DNA from: DATFVA01 sp963832355
GTDB lineage: Bacteria; Bacteroidota; Ignavibacteria; Ignavibacteriales; Ignavibacteriaceae
NCBI GenBank assembly: GCA_963832355.1
Contig: CAWHTX010000017.1
Coordinates: 62,001-126,000, forward strand
Direction of reading: 5' to 3'
Length of the DNA stretch: 64,000 nt
The notes under the pieces are model-generated. The model was not told where the DNA came from. It did no database searches and saw nothing but the letters and a program-made list of their open reading frames with translations. Shown here one piece after another: positions 36,125-46,024 of this stretch (its first letter is position 1; every line of letters starts with the position of its first letter). The position numbers and the translations under genes were made by a program.

Positions 36125-37027
36125 GTGAGTAATTATTATAGACCCGGAGGATTCGGATTTAGTTTCTTTCCTCCGGTAATTAAAAACCTTTTGATTATAA
36201 ATGGTGTGGTATTTTTCTTTCAGCTCATAATGCAGGGGCTGACTTTCCAGGGCGTGCCGGGTACTTACTTCCTCGACCACTGGTTTGCACTTAATCCATT
36301 AGGATATAACTTCCAGGTGTGGCAGCTTATAACCTACCAGTTCATGCACGGCGGCTTCATGCATATACTGTTTAATATGTTTGCACTCTGGATGTTCGGA
36401 ATTGAGATTGAGAATATGTGGGGCTCTAAAAAGTTTCTCATATTCTACCTGATGTGCGGAGTTGCCGCAGGAATTACGCAGCTGATATTTCCTCCATTGT
36501 TTAATGAACCGCTTGCTCCTACAATAGGTGCTTCGGGTGCTATATTCGGTGTTCTTATTGCGTTTGCAATGGTTTTTCCGAACCGCTACATTTTCCTTTA
36601 TTTCTTTATACCTATTAAAGCTAAATATCTGATTATCGGTTATATTCTGCTCGAACTCTATGCTGTTCCACAGGGCGGAAGCATTGCTCATCTTGCTCAC
36701 CTCGGCGGAGCACTTGCAGGTTTTATTTATATAATGGTTGATAAGAAAACAACTTTTTCCCTCGGAAATATTTTCCGAAGCTCATCTAATAAACCTAAAA
36801 GACCTTATAATCCGTTCGGGGGAATTAAGGATGCTTTTAAGCCGAAGGACGATGATGTGCAGGAAGCTAAATTTTATGAGATAAAGGATGAGGATAAATC
36901 AGGTAAAGATGAGATTTCCCAGGAAGAGATTGACAGGATCCTTGATAAGATAAGTCAATCGGGCTACCAGAACCTTACTGAGAAAGAAAAGAAAATTCTT
37001 TTTGAAGCAAGCAAAAAGATGAAATAG
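36125..37027 (+). CDS. Rhomboid-family intramembrane serine protease
   Basis: 300 residues from GTG 36125. Six transmembrane helices in about residues 10-205, catalytic Ser in GASGAIFG (about 138-145) and His in AHLAHLGGALAG. HILFNMFALWMFG and QFMHGGFMH are typical family signatures. A cytosolic, acidic C-terminal tail of about 80 residues follows, rich in Lys/Asp/Glu. Substrate unknown. Confidence 0.9.
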   Translation: MSNYYRPGGFGFSFFPPVIKNLLIINGVVFFFQLIMQGLTFQGVPGTYFLDHWFALNPLGYNFQVWQLITYQFMHGGFMHILFNMFALWMFGIEIENMWGSKKFLIFYLMCGVAAGITQLIFPPLFNEPLAPTIGASGAIFGVLIAFAMVFPNRYIFLYFFIPIKAKYLIIGYILLELYAVPQGGSIAHLAHLGGALAGFIYIMVDKKTTFSLGNIFRSSSNKPKRPYNPFGGIKDAFKPKDDDVQEAKFYEIKDEDKSGKDEISQEEIDRILDKISQSGYQNLTEKEKKILFEASKKMK

Positions 37028-37032
37028 ACCTG

Positions 37033-37374
37033 ATGTGTCTGATCATAAAGAATATATTCCATACAGCTGAAAAAGGAATTATCTTTTTCCTAATATTATT
37101 TCTTTCCTCCTCGTTAATATCGTGTTCCGATAAAGAAGCCGATCATCAACGATTTGTTGATGCTTATGTTGATTTAAGGATTGCACAGGATACTCTTAAA
37201 AATGACAGCACTGATATTCGGCAGCTCAAAGATGAAATATTAAAAAAACATGGACTTACAGAAGAAGAGTACGGATCTGCATTTGAATACTTTAATGATA
37301 ATCCCGAACTGTGGGAAAAGTTCTACGATGAAGCTATCGCGCGCGTTGATAGTCTGAGGGATCAGAAGAAGTAA
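37033..37374 (+). CDS. DUF4296-like small lipoprotein
   Basis: 113 residues: hydrophobic signal (IIFFLILFLSSSLISC) with a lipobox Cys near 31, then an all-helical domain (RFVDAYVDLRIAQDTL, LKKHGLTEEEYGSAFEYF) resembling DUF4296. Role unknown. It starts 5 nt after the rhomboid stop and its last 41 bases overlap the convergent recQ gene. Confidence 0.68.
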   Translation: MCLIIKNIFHTAEKGIIFFLILFLSSSLISCSDKEADHQRFVDAYVDLRIAQDTLKNDSTDIRQLKDEILKKHGLTEEEYGSAFEYFNDNPELWEKFYDEAIARVDSLRDQKK

Positions 37375-39937
37375 ATTTATGTTTTGCCAGTGCTATCCTG
37401 AGCAGGGGATAGGCAACCTCATTATTTAATTTCTCTTTGAGACTTTTAATCTCCGTGTTCCCTATTCTTATTTCATTCATCACTTTATTATAATCAGTAT
37501 CTCCGAATAGTTTCTCAACATCTATCTCAGGTTCATATTCTATGATAGTTTCTGTCTGCATTGAGATAACAGCTTCAGAAAGTTTCCGCATAGATGCTAT
37601 CGCTGAGAGTCCGTATCCTTTTTTAATAAGCACGTAAGTCTCTTGTATGTTTGACGGGAGTTCTTTGATTCCGTCTGTGCTATCAGCATCAAGGGATCTG
37701 ACTGCCTCCAGGAAATCATTTCCGGTTTTATTAAACATTCTGTTCGTGTATCCCTTAACAGAGAGGATCTCCTGCTTTGTTTTGGGTCGTGCCCGGGCTA
37801 TTTCGCGAAGAACATCGTCGGGACAGATTAGGTAGACCGACTGGAGAAACTTACGTGATGCCTTATTTCTTATTTCCCTCAGCAGATTAAAAAGTTCCAG
37901 GTCCTTTTCATAGTTATTCTCAAAACCAAATGGCAGATCATCATTGTCATCTACAAATAAATTTTCTTCTTCTTTAATTCGTAATGCGGATCCTTCCATT
38001 GATAATTTTTTGCGGGTGACAAGATCCTGGATTACCGTTTTGAGTTCATTATGATCATAATTCCTGCAGGAACCAAAGGTTGCAACCCTGGTAAGCTCGA
38101 TATCTGTGTCTTTTCCTTTCAAAATATTCAGAAGGATGGATCGGGTAGTCTTACCATTTAACAGTCTGACGGTTCTCAATATGAGTTCAGAAAGATATTC
38201 CCGCACTGATTCCGGAACTTCCTCCTCCAGCGTACATCTGTCGCATTTCCCGCACTTGTAACCCTCTACATCCTCTCCAAAATAATTCAGTATATAACGG
38301 AACCTGCATTCGGCCGTAAAAACGTATTCTACCATGCGATCCAGTTTGTTCTGTGAATACAGGTAGGCTTCATTTATTTTCTTAAAATTAATTGAAAGAC
38401 GAGTATCCGGTACCCGCGGTGAGGTGAGGATTACGGAATCACTGACAAGCGCTTTCCTGTATGTTATCACTCCGAGGTTTTCCAGTGTTATCAGCGCTTC
38501 TTCGATTTCCGACTCTGTCAGTTCCAGATAATTTGTAAGGTTTGTTATCGAAAATTGTACTGGCGCGCCCATAGCACGGCTTCCGTATTCTCTTAACAGA
38601 AGAAGAATTGTTTCTTTAACAGTGTTAACGGAAACTTTCTCCACAAACTTTCTGAGTTCATCTTTACCGAAGTTGATCTCTAACGTGGACCTCCTTTCGT
38701 ACTCAGACAGTACTTTAAGGTAGCCGCCTTCCTCCAGATAGCTTAAAGCAGCATATAGAAGTCCACGGTTAAGTTTCTTTTGTGTGAATGCTCCTATAAA
38801 TTCAGTATTGATGGGGATTTCTTTCTCTAATTTATTTCCCAGCGCAATTTTTCCATAATCGCATACAGCATTATATACATCCTGGATAAACTTCTTATCC
38901 GGATAGGAATTGGAAAGAAAATAATTCTGTATAGACAGATCAGAATCATCGTGCAGTAAAAAAATATAAGAATCCTTGCTGTCTCTTCCGGCTCTGCCTA
39001 TCTCCTGGTAGTAGTTTTCAACAGAGCCCGGTGTATTAAAATGGATAATCAGCCGGATATCTTTCTTATCTATACCCATCCCGAATGCGTTGGTTGCGCA
39101 TATAACCTTTATCTCATCGTTAATAAAAGCTTCCTGTATCTTTTTTCTTTCCTCCGGGTGCATTCCGGCATGATAGGCTGCGCTGTTTATGCGGTGAAGC
39201 AGAAGGTATTCAGAGATCTCCTCTGTCTTCTTCCTTGAGGAAGTGTAGATTATAGCCGGGGTTTTATAAATGGAGATGAGCTCAACACATTTCTCAAATT
39301 TTTTTGTTCCCGGCAATACATTAAGATGCAGGTTATCCCGCTCAAATCCCTTAACGAAAATGCGGGGATTTTTCAGACCAAGCTGCTTAACGATATCCTT
39401 TACTACTTCAGGAGTGGCAGTGGCGGTAAATGCAGATATTTTGTTTATTGAAACAAAGTCAGCAAACTCTCTTATTTTACTGTAGCTCGGACGAAAATTA
39501 TGTCCCCACTGGCTGATGCAGTGTGCTTCATCCACAAACAGGTAATTAGGATTCAGTCTTTTTACCTTCTCCGCAAAAAGAATATTCTCCAGTCTTTCGG
39601 GAGCAACATAAAGTAATTTGATTTTACCATAGGAAATGTCCTGCAGTACTGTTTCGGCCTCCCTGAAGCTCATAGTGCTATTTATAAAAGCAGCAACTTT
39701 CTCCTCACGGTTGAGGTTGTCAACCTGGTCTTTCATAAGCGCAATAAGCGGAGATACTACAATTGAAAAGTCATTTGAAATTATTGCGGGGATCTGGTAG
39801 CAAACCGACTTACCGGCGCCGGTGGGGAGTACAGCAAGTACATTACCTCCCTGAAGGATAGAGTTTATGATCTCTTCCTGTGCAGGACGAAATTTATCAT
39901 AGGAGAAATATTTTTTAAGTGCTTCTGAGGGCGACAT
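37334..39937 (-). CDS. recQ: RecQ-family DNA helicase with C-terminal HTH extension
   Basis: 867 residues, longer than the usual 600-730. Walker A LPTGAGKS (37-44), DEAH box VDEAH (135-139), helicase motif VI GRAGRD, a RecQ zinc region (YKCGKCDRC, about 570-578), winged helix, an HRDC-like domain (about 690-755) and a C-terminal segment (about 770-865, TYVLIKKGYGLSAIASMRKLSE) resembling the helix-turn-helix module appended to RecQ in Bacteroidota. It unwinds recombination and stalled-fork intermediates. The 3' end overlaps the DUF4296 gene. Confidence 0.93.
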   Translation of the reverse strand: MSPSEALKKYFSYDKFRPAQEEIINSILQGGNVLAVLPTGAGKSVCYQIPAIISNDFSIVVSPLIALMKDQVDNLNREEKVAAFINSTMSFREAETVLQDISYGKIKLLYVAPERLENILFAEKVKRLNPNYLFVDEAHCISQWGHNFRPSYSKIREFADFVSINKISAFTATATPEVVKDIVKQLGLKNPRIFVKGFERDNLHLNVLPGTKKFEKCVELISIYKTPAIIYTSSRKKTEEISEYLLLHRINSAAYHAGMHPEERKKIQEAFINDEIKVICATNAFGMGIDKKDIRLIIHFNTPGSVENYYQEIGRAGRDSKDSYIFLLHDDSDLSIQNYFLSNSYPDKKFIQDVYNAVCDYGKIALGNKLEKEIPINTEFIGAFTQKKLNRGLLYAALSYLEEGGYLKVLSEYERRSTLEINFGKDELRKFVEKVSVNTVKETILLLLREYGSRAMGAPVQFSITNLTNYLELTESEIEEALITLENLGVITYRKALVSDSVILTSPRVPDTRLSINFKKINEAYLYSQNKLDRMVEYVFTAECRFRYILNYFGEDVEGYKCGKCDRCTLEEEVPESVREYLSELILRTVRLLNGKTTRSILLNILKGKDTDIELTRVATFGSCRNYDHNELKTVIQDLVTRKKLSMEGSALRIKEEENLFVDDNDDLPFGFENNYEKDLELFNLLREIRNKASRKFLQSVYLICPDDVLREIARARPKTKQEILSVKGYTNRMFNKTGNDFLEAVRSLDADSTDGIKELPSNIQETYVLIKKGYGLSAIASMRKLSEAVISMQTETIIEYEPEIDVEKLFGDTDYNKVMNEIRIGNTEIKSLKEKLNNEVAYPLLRIALAKHKFTSSDPSDYQRAR

Positions 39938-40102
39938 TTAAAGAGAAAATATATTATAAGTACGGTTACAAATAAAAAGATAATTTTTATAAATTGTAAT
40001 GTTAATAATAATTTATCTTCACACTATTAGGATAACTGCTGCCTCAGATGAAGTGAAAACCAGGCGGAAATTTAACATCCGAAATATAAAAAGGTCCTCT
40101 TT

Positions 40103-42880
40103 ATGAAACTTTTTACTATTCTTCTGTCTTTTATTTTGATCCAGAATGTATTCTCCCAGGTTGAGTATCGCAATCAGCAGCTTGACAATACCGTTTACAG
40201 TAATGCTCCCGAGCAGATTAAGCATTCAAAGGCTTTTATAAGAGAATGGCGCTTCTTTGAACAGCGTGCCTTTCCAAATAATTATATTCCGACTGACGCA
40301 TACGAGAACGCTATTGAACAACGGAATGCGCTTCGGATAAAAAATAATTATGCCGACGGCAATGTAACCTGGGTAAGTCTTGGACCTTCCCCGGGTGCAT
40401 ATTTCAATTACGGAAAGATCTCCTCAAGAATAGTTTCAGGAACATATGATCCTCTGGATCCCAATGTTATTTATATTGGTCCTGCCTACGGCGGAGTATG
40501 GAAATCAACCGACGCAGGCATAAACTGGGTACCGTTGACTGACAAGGAGGCTTCAATGTCGATGGGCGCTATAGTGCTTGATCCTGACAATCCCCAGATC
40601 GTTTATGCAGGTACCGGGGAGGCAACATACAGCGGAGCTTCATATTCAGGATTAGGTTTATTGAAATCTACTGACGGAGGGGCCACATGGACTCAGATAA
40701 CAACAGGACTTCCGGCACATACCTATTTCTCAAGAATTGTTATTCGTCCCGGTCATAATAATGAGCTGCTTGCGGCCATGGGACCTGCCGGTCTTTATAA
40801 AAGTACAGACAGCGGAAATTCATGGGCAATAAAACTAAGCGGACGGTGTGACGAGGTAAGGTTTACGCCCTCAGGTGATACAGCTTTTGTTTCAGGAAAT
40901 GGTGTCGGCTTCAGAAGATCGATTGATGGCGGAAATAGTTTTTCAGTTTTCAGTTCGGGATGGACACTAGGTGAAAGGAATCATTTCGACTATTGCTTCA
41001 GCAATCCTTCTTATATGTATGCGGCTTCTTATTCGTCATCCTCTTTCAAAGTTTACAAATCGACAGATTACGGTGTGACATTTTCGCAGGTATCACCTTC
41101 AACTGATTTTAAAGGCGGGCAGGCGTGGTACGATATGTACTGCCGGGTGAATCCTGATAACCCTGATGATGCGTATGTTGGTACAATAGATGTATTCCGC
41201 ACAACGAATGGCGGAATTTCTTTCGTAAATATAACCAATGCATATAGTAACGGTACAGTTCATCCGGATCAGCATTACCTCTTTTTTGATCCCACAGATG
41301 CAAACACTTTTTTTATATGTAATGACGGCGGTATTTATAAAACAACGAACAACGGCAGTTCTTTTACTAATATGAACCAGAACCTGACCCTTACGCAATT
41401 TTACCGCATTACTACCAGTCCTTTTGATCCGGGCAGAATACTGGGAGGTACTCAGGATAACGGTACTCAGCAGACATTTTCCACCCTTTCATGGTCCGCG
41501 GCATTTGGAGGCGACGGCGGTGAGGTAGCTTTTAATCCTTTTGATCAGAATTATATTATAGGCGAAACTCAGAACGGTGGTTTAACCAGGACCAGCAATG
41601 ATGGTAATAACTGGTATTACAATTCTATAGCCGGAATTGATCAAAGTGAAAATGTTGTATGGGTGGCTCCCATCCTTCATCACCCTGGTATTTCAGGGAC
41701 ATTTTTTGTGGCGCGACAGAAGCTGTATAAATCGACTAACAACGGTGTTTCATGGACAGCTGTTTCAGGCAACATAAATGGAAGCAGTGCTGTAAGTGAA
41801 CTTGCAATAAGTAAATCAAATCCATTGATTATGCTTGCAGCATCCGGGAGCAAATTATTCTATTCTGAGGACGGCGGTGTTAACTGGTCAAATATTACCT
41901 CGGGTTTGCCAAATAAAATTATTTCATCTGTGTATATCCATCCTGAGAATGAAAGATCCTTTATAGTTTCTTTTTACGGTCTCGACGGATCAAAGATCTA
42001 TACAACGGAAAACAGCGGGCTTGACTGGAAGAGTATAAACGGTGATCTGCCTGATACTCCTGTTAATGATGTATTCATCTATACCGAGGATAGTTCACAT
42101 CCTGAAACTTATTTTGCGGCAACAGATATAGGTGTATTTCTTACCAGGGATGATGGTGTGAAGTGGGTTGAACTTGCAGACGGTATTCCGAATACGCTGG
42201 TCATGCATCTTGATTATTCAGAGCAGACTCATACTCTGAGAGCAGGGACGCATGGCAGAGGAGTTTACGAAGCGTATATTGATTTTTATCTGCCTGTGGA
42301 ACTGGCTTCGTTCAGTGCATCTGTTTCTGATAATAATGTTGAGCTTAACTGGGAGACGTCAACTGAGACGAACAACCGGGGATTTGAAGTGGAAAGAAAA
42401 CTCAAGAACCAGGACTGGGCTACTATAGGTTTCGTGAGTGGAAACGGTACTTCCAGTGAACAAAATGCATACAGGTTTACGGATGATGCAATGAGTAAAA
42501 ATTATCAAGGTCGTGTGCTTTATAGACTTAAGCAGATAGATTTCGACGGCACTTACGAATATTCCAACCAGGTGGCGGCCGATTTCGATTTTATACCCGA
42601 CCAGGTAACTCTCGCGCAGAACTATCCTAATCCCTTTAATCCGGCAACAACCATTAAATATTCTATTCCCGTTGAGTCTAACGTTACTCTGTCAGTTTTT
42701 AATTCTCTGGGTGAGAGAGTCAGCGAGCTGGTTAACTCTGTTCAGACTTCAGGAAATTACCAGGTTACCTGGAATGCAAAAGATTTTGCTTCAGGAATTT
42801 ATTTCTACAGGCTGGAAGTTGCAGATTTGCAGAACCACAGTCTTTTCAATGACAGCCGCAAGATTGTTCTCGTGAAATAG
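40103..42880 (+). CDS. BNR/Asp-box beta-propeller protein with T9SS sorting domain
   Basis: 925 residues: signal peptide (MKLFTILLSFILIQNVFSQ), then a propeller-rich region (about 80-730) with many Asp-box repeats (STDAGINW, STDGGATW, STDSGNSW, SEDGGVNW), an Fn3-like segment (LNWETSTETNNRGFEVERK) and a T9SS C-terminal domain (QNYPNPFNPATTIKYSI). The architecture matches the sialidase/VPS10-like family of secreted glycoside-binding or glycoside hydrolase proteins; no catalytic residues can be assigned. Exported to the surface or medium. Confidence 0.85.
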   Translation: MKLFTILLSFILIQNVFSQVEYRNQQLDNTVYSNAPEQIKHSKAFIREWRFFEQRAFPNNYIPTDAYENAIEQRNALRIKNNYADGNVTWVSLGPSPGAYFNYGKISSRIVSGTYDPLDPNVIYIGPAYGGVWKSTDAGINWVPLTDKEASMSMGAIVLDPDNPQIVYAGTGEATYSGASYSGLGLLKSTDGGATWTQITTGLPAHTYFSRIVIRPGHNNELLAAMGPAGLYKSTDSGNSWAIKLSGRCDEVRFTPSGDTAFVSGNGVGFRRSIDGGNSFSVFSSGWTLGERNHFDYCFSNPSYMYAASYSSSSFKVYKSTDYGVTFSQVSPSTDFKGGQAWYDMYCRVNPDNPDDAYVGTIDVFRTTNGGISFVNITNAYSNGTVHPDQHYLFFDPTDANTFFICNDGGIYKTTNNGSSFTNMNQNLTLTQFYRITTSPFDPGRILGGTQDNGTQQTFSTLSWSAAFGGDGGEVAFNPFDQNYIIGETQNGGLTRTSNDGNNWYYNSIAGIDQSENVVWVAPILHHPGISGTFFVARQKLYKSTNNGVSWTAVSGNINGSSAVSELAISKSNPLIMLAASGSKLFYSEDGGVNWSNITSGLPNKIISSVYIHPENERSFIVSFYGLDGSKIYTTENSGLDWKSINGDLPDTPVNDVFIYTEDSSHPETYFAATDIGVFLTRDDGVKWVELADGIPNTLVMHLDYSEQTHTLRAGTHGRGVYEAYIDFYLPVELASFSASVSDNNVELNWETSTETNNRGFEVERKLKNQDWATIGFVSGNGTSSEQNAYRFTDDAMSKNYQGRVLYRLKQIDFDGTYEYSNQVAADFDFIPDQVTLAQNYPNPFNPATTIKYSIPVESNVTLSVFNSLGERVSELVNSVQTSGNYQVTWNAKDFASGIYFYRLEVADLQNHSLFNDSRKIVLVK

Positions 42881-42920
42881 ATCCACTGGATTGTATTACT
42901 ACAATTAAATAATTACATTC

Positions 42921-42962
42921 ATGAACCGGGAATCTAAAGCTTTTTGGCCTTTCCCGGTTCAT
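42921..42962 (+). terminator. 12-bp inverted repeat after the BNR gene
   Basis: ATGAACCGGGAA (42921-42932) pairs perfectly with 42951-42962; loop 18 nt. No T-tract follows, so it may terminate inefficiently or protect the 3' end. Confidence 0.5.
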
Positions 42963-42998
42963 CAGCTAAAGGGTTTTCCCGCTATTTTCAGATTACTC

Positions 42999-43043
42999 TT
43001 CGGCCTCAACTCGGCCTTATCTCGGCCTCAACTCGGCCTCCAA
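42999..43043. repeat. 11-bp tandem repeat, four copies
   Basis: Units TTCGGCCTCAA, CTCGGCCTTAT, CTCGGCCTCAA and CTCGGCCTCCAA (last one 12 bp) lie head-to-tail. One unit is about one helical turn, so bound proteins would lie on the same DNA face. Confidence 0.8.
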
Positions 43044-43299
43044 CTACGAGTCTTATACGGTCATACTGCGAGTCTGTAAGGTTCCTGATTTATCGATATT
43101 AAGGTAAATATTACTCGGATCCTGAAGGCATCCGAAAGTTCAGTGAAAGATTTTGTAGAAAATATGAACAGCTCCATTTCTGTTTAACGCTAAAGTGAGC
43201 ATGAAAATGTAAATAAATGGTCTAATTTGAATCCCCGTTAAGAGATCATACCAATTTTATTTAAATTTATATTTCGAATAATTAAAAATAACGGAAAAT

Positions 43300-44232
43300 A
43301 TGCCGATTATTGAAACCAGTGAGCTTACAAAGTTCTACTCCTCAGGAGCAAAGAAAGTACTGGCCTTATCCGGGTTAAACCTGTCGGTTGAACAGGGAAC
43401 TATATTCGGACTCCTGGGCCCGAATGGTGCAGGGAAGACAACTTTAATTAAAATTCTGCTGAGCATTACGTTTCCTACTTCGGGAAATGCCCATATGCTA
43501 AACCATGATCTTTCTGATTATAATATTAAGAAGAAGATCGGTTATCTGCCTGAAAATCATAGATATCCGAATTATCTCACCGGAGGAGACGTACTTAAAT
43601 TCTTCGGGAGGCTGAGCGGATTAGAGGGCGATTCTCTTAATAAAAAAATTGACGAGCTTCTTGAGTTGATGAAACTATCAAAGTGGAAAAAGGTTAAGGT
43701 TAAAACCTACTCCAAGGGAATGATGCAGAGACTCGGACTGGCCCAGGCAATGCTGAATGATCCGGAACTTATTTTCCTGGACGAACCGACAGACGGAGTT
43801 GATCCTATCGGCAGGAAAGAGATCAGGGACATACTTCTTGAGCTTAAAGCACAATCGAAAACGATTTTCCTTAATAGTCATCTTTTAAGTGAAGTAGAAC
43901 TCATAACCGACAGGGTTGCAATCCTTAACAAGGGAAAGCTTTTAAGAGAGGGTCCCGTTCGTGAATTAACCGAAAAGAAAGAGGAGTATCGGCTGACTAT
44001 CGAGCCGGGTTCCAACTTCACTATACCAGAAAATTATAATGGCGTTGCAATAAATGCTTTTAAAGACGATACATTTATTATTAAAGCGTCCGATACAAAT
44101 CAGCTGAATACCTTAATCGACTATCTTAGAGAGAATAAGGTTCTGATATCAGGTATAGTTAAAGAAAAAAGTACTCTTGAAGATATGTTTATATCCCTTA
44201 TAAAGGAGTCAGAAACGGAGCACTCGATATGA
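43300..44232 (+). CDS. ABC transporter ATP-binding protein
   Basis: 310 residues. Walker A GPNGAGKT (about 40-47), signature YSKGMMQRLGLAQA (about 137-150), Walker B LIFLDEPTDGVDP, then H-loop NSHLL. The C-terminal extension (about 220-310) is a regulatory domain typical of ABC-2-type exporter ATPases. Overlaps its permease by 4 nt. Confidence 0.93.
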   Translation: MPIIETSELTKFYSSGAKKVLALSGLNLSVEQGTIFGLLGPNGAGKTTLIKILLSITFPTSGNAHMLNHDLSDYNIKKKIGYLPENHRYPNYLTGGDVLKFFGRLSGLEGDSLNKKIDELLELMKLSKWKKVKVKTYSKGMMQRLGLAQAMLNDPELIFLDEPTDGVDPIGRKEIRDILLELKAQSKTIFLNSHLLSEVELITDRVAILNKGKLLREGPVRELTEKKEEYRLTIEPGSNFTIPENYNGVAINAFKDDTFIIKASDTNQLNTLIDYLRENKVLISGIVKEKSTLEDMFISLIKESETEHSI

Positions 44233-45053
44233 AAAATATATACCTGATGACTCTTTTCACGCTTAAAGAAGCAATGGCCAGGAAAGTGTTTCTTTTCTTC
44301 ATCGGGATTTCAATACTTGCAATAATGATAACCGCACTTATTTTTAGTCTGGTTGATACACAGTCGATAATATCCGGTATCGAAAATCAGAATGGAAATG
44401 AATTTATTATAAGAAATATAGTCTCGAAACTGGAAATAATAATAACCACGCCGCTGGCCAGCCTGGGACTCCTCCTTGCTATATTCTCGAGCTCAAGCTT
44501 CGTTCCTAATATGCTTGAAAAGGGGAATATCGACCTTCTTCTCAGCAAACCTGTTTCAAGACAGCAGCTTCTCTGGGGAAAATATGCAGGCGGACTGCTG
44601 GTTGTACTTTCAAACATAGGATTCCTCGTGCTCGGTATCTGGCTTATCATTGCTCTGAAATTTGCATTTTGGGACCTTACATTCCTTTGGTCTATTCTTA
44701 TTATAACTTTCACTTTTGCGGTCCTTTATTCGCTCATTGTTTTTTGCGGCATCCTTACAAAAGGCTCAATGCTGGGAATGATGCTGGCGTATTTCATATT
44801 TCTTGTACTTAGTCCGGTTCTCACCCTCGCCCACGAAAGAGCCGATATATTTTTCAAGAGCGAAGTGGTTAAAGGAATAGTAGAGGGCATTTATTACTTT
44901 ATCCCGAAGACATCGGTGCTTATGGGTTCAATGATTACTGACCTGGCTACCGGTAAAGGCGTATCGGACTTTCAGCCTTTAATAAGCTCATTCTTATTCT
45001 TAGTTTTGATGATGATATTAAGCATAATTACATTCAGGAAAAAAGACTTTTAG
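44229..45053 (+). CDS. ABC-2-type transporter permease
   Basis: 274 residues, six hydrophobic helices, LLSKPVSRQQLLWGKYAGG coupling region (about 104-122), characteristic of ABC-2/NosY-like permeases. Partner of the ATPase. Substrate unknown; the downstream lipoprotein may be an accessory or substrate. Confidence 0.85.
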   Translation: MKNIYLMTLFTLKEAMARKVFLFFIGISILAIMITALIFSLVDTQSIISGIENQNGNEFIIRNIVSKLEIIITTPLASLGLLLAIFSSSSFVPNMLEKGNIDLLLSKPVSRQQLLWGKYAGGLLVVLSNIGFLVLGIWLIIALKFAFWDLTFLWSILIITFTFAVLYSLIVFCGILTKGSMLGMMLAYFIFLVLSPVLTLAHERADIFFKSEVVKGIVEGIYYFIPKTSVLMGSMITDLATGKGVSDFQPLISSFLFLVLMMILSIITFRKKDF

Positions 45054-45055
45054 AG

Positions 45056-46024
45056 ATGTTTAGATACCTGGTAATATTACCATTGTTATTTCTTTCAGCC
45101 TGCGGTACTAAGACGAAAACCGATAGCATAACTTCTTCACAGTGGGAGCTTTTCGATTATCTTCCTTCTAATACTGAGTATCTGTTTTATGCTGATCTGA
45201 ATGAGATAGGTAAAAGCAGGAACGGCGAAGATAATTTTATTTCCTCACTGCCGCAGAAACCCTCAGGTGTATGGCTCAGGAAATTTGAGAAGAAGACCGG
45301 TACCGGAATTAAAAAGGGAATTAAAGAAGTAATCATTGCGAATACCAGGGAAGATGAATCGCTGCTATTGGTTAAATTTGACAGGAACTATGAAAAAGTA
45401 AAAAGATATTTCAGTGAAAGTCAGGATTTTACCAGAACCGATAATCCTGAAGTATACATAATAATCAGCAAACCTGCCGCAAGGGTTTATCTGCCGGGCA
45501 GGAACATACTGGTGGTTTCAAATAGTGAAGGTTACGTTGATTCACTCAGACACGGAAATAGTACAAAGCTGAAGGCAAATAAAAATTTTATTTCGATAGT
45601 ACAAAATATAAAAGAGAAGAACAGCCTCTGGATGGCAACCGACAAAGGTGCTTTCGCAGCCGGTATTTTCGACCGTCTTGCGGGGAAGGATTCAAAGCTT
45701 CTTTCTCCTGAGATATTGTCTTCGATAAACAATTTCACTATATCGGCGGAATTCCGCAGCGGTGCTCACATAGAGTCGGTGCTCGGCTGCAGCAGTGCCG
45801 GCAATGCTTACCTGCTGGCTTCTGCGGTTGAAGGAGCTATTGCAATGAATATACTTTCTCAGAAAAATTACAAACTGGGAAAGATTTTCGATAAGATGGA
45901 TGTTCACAGGGAGGGTAACCTGATCCGTTTTCATCTAAATCTTTCGGATGATGAACTAAATGATATTCAACAATTAACAAAACTTGAAAACCCGGGTAAA
46001 AAATCTAAAGGTAAATTATGGTAG
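45056..46024 (+). CDS. Hypothetical lipoprotein in ABC operon
   Basis: 322 residues, lipoprotein signal (MFRYLVILPLLFLSACGTK; lipobox L-S-A-C). Mixed alpha/beta body (FDYLPSNTEYLFYADLNEIG, WMATDKGAFAAGIFDRL) resembling large periplasmic domains of unknown function that occur in DUF3352-like proteins; the match is weak. It sits 2 nt after the permease and overlaps the next dehydrogenase by 7 nt. Confidence 0.6.
   Translation: MFRYLVILPLLFLSACGTKTKTDSITSSQWELFDYLPSNTEYLFYADLNEIGKSRNGEDNFISSLPQKPSGVWLRKFEKKTGTGIKKGIKEVIIANTREDESLLLVKFDRNYEKVKRYFSESQDFTRTDNPEVYIIISKPAARVYLPGRNILVVSNSEGYVDSLRHGNSTKLKANKNFISIVQNIKEKNSLWMATDKGAFAAGIFDRLAGKDSKLLSPEILSSINNFTISAEFRSGAHIESVLGCSSAGNAYLLASAVEGAIAMNILSQKNYKLGKIFDKMDVHREGNLIRFHLNLSDDELNDIQQLTKLENPGKKSKGKLW

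Larger units (their letters stand above)
42881..43299. other. Intergenic region with hairpin and tandem repeats
   Basis: 419 bp with no gene. It contains a 12-bp inverted repeat (42921-42962), 11-bp tandem repeats (42999-43043), a spaced repeat of CGAGTCT (about 43047 and 43069), and an AT-rich stretch directly before the ABC operon. Confidence 0.6.

Noticed and set aside
42881..43299. Possible tRNA or riboswitch in the intergenic gap
   Set aside because: No cloverleaf or known aptamer pattern could be traced; only hairpin and tandem repeats are evident.
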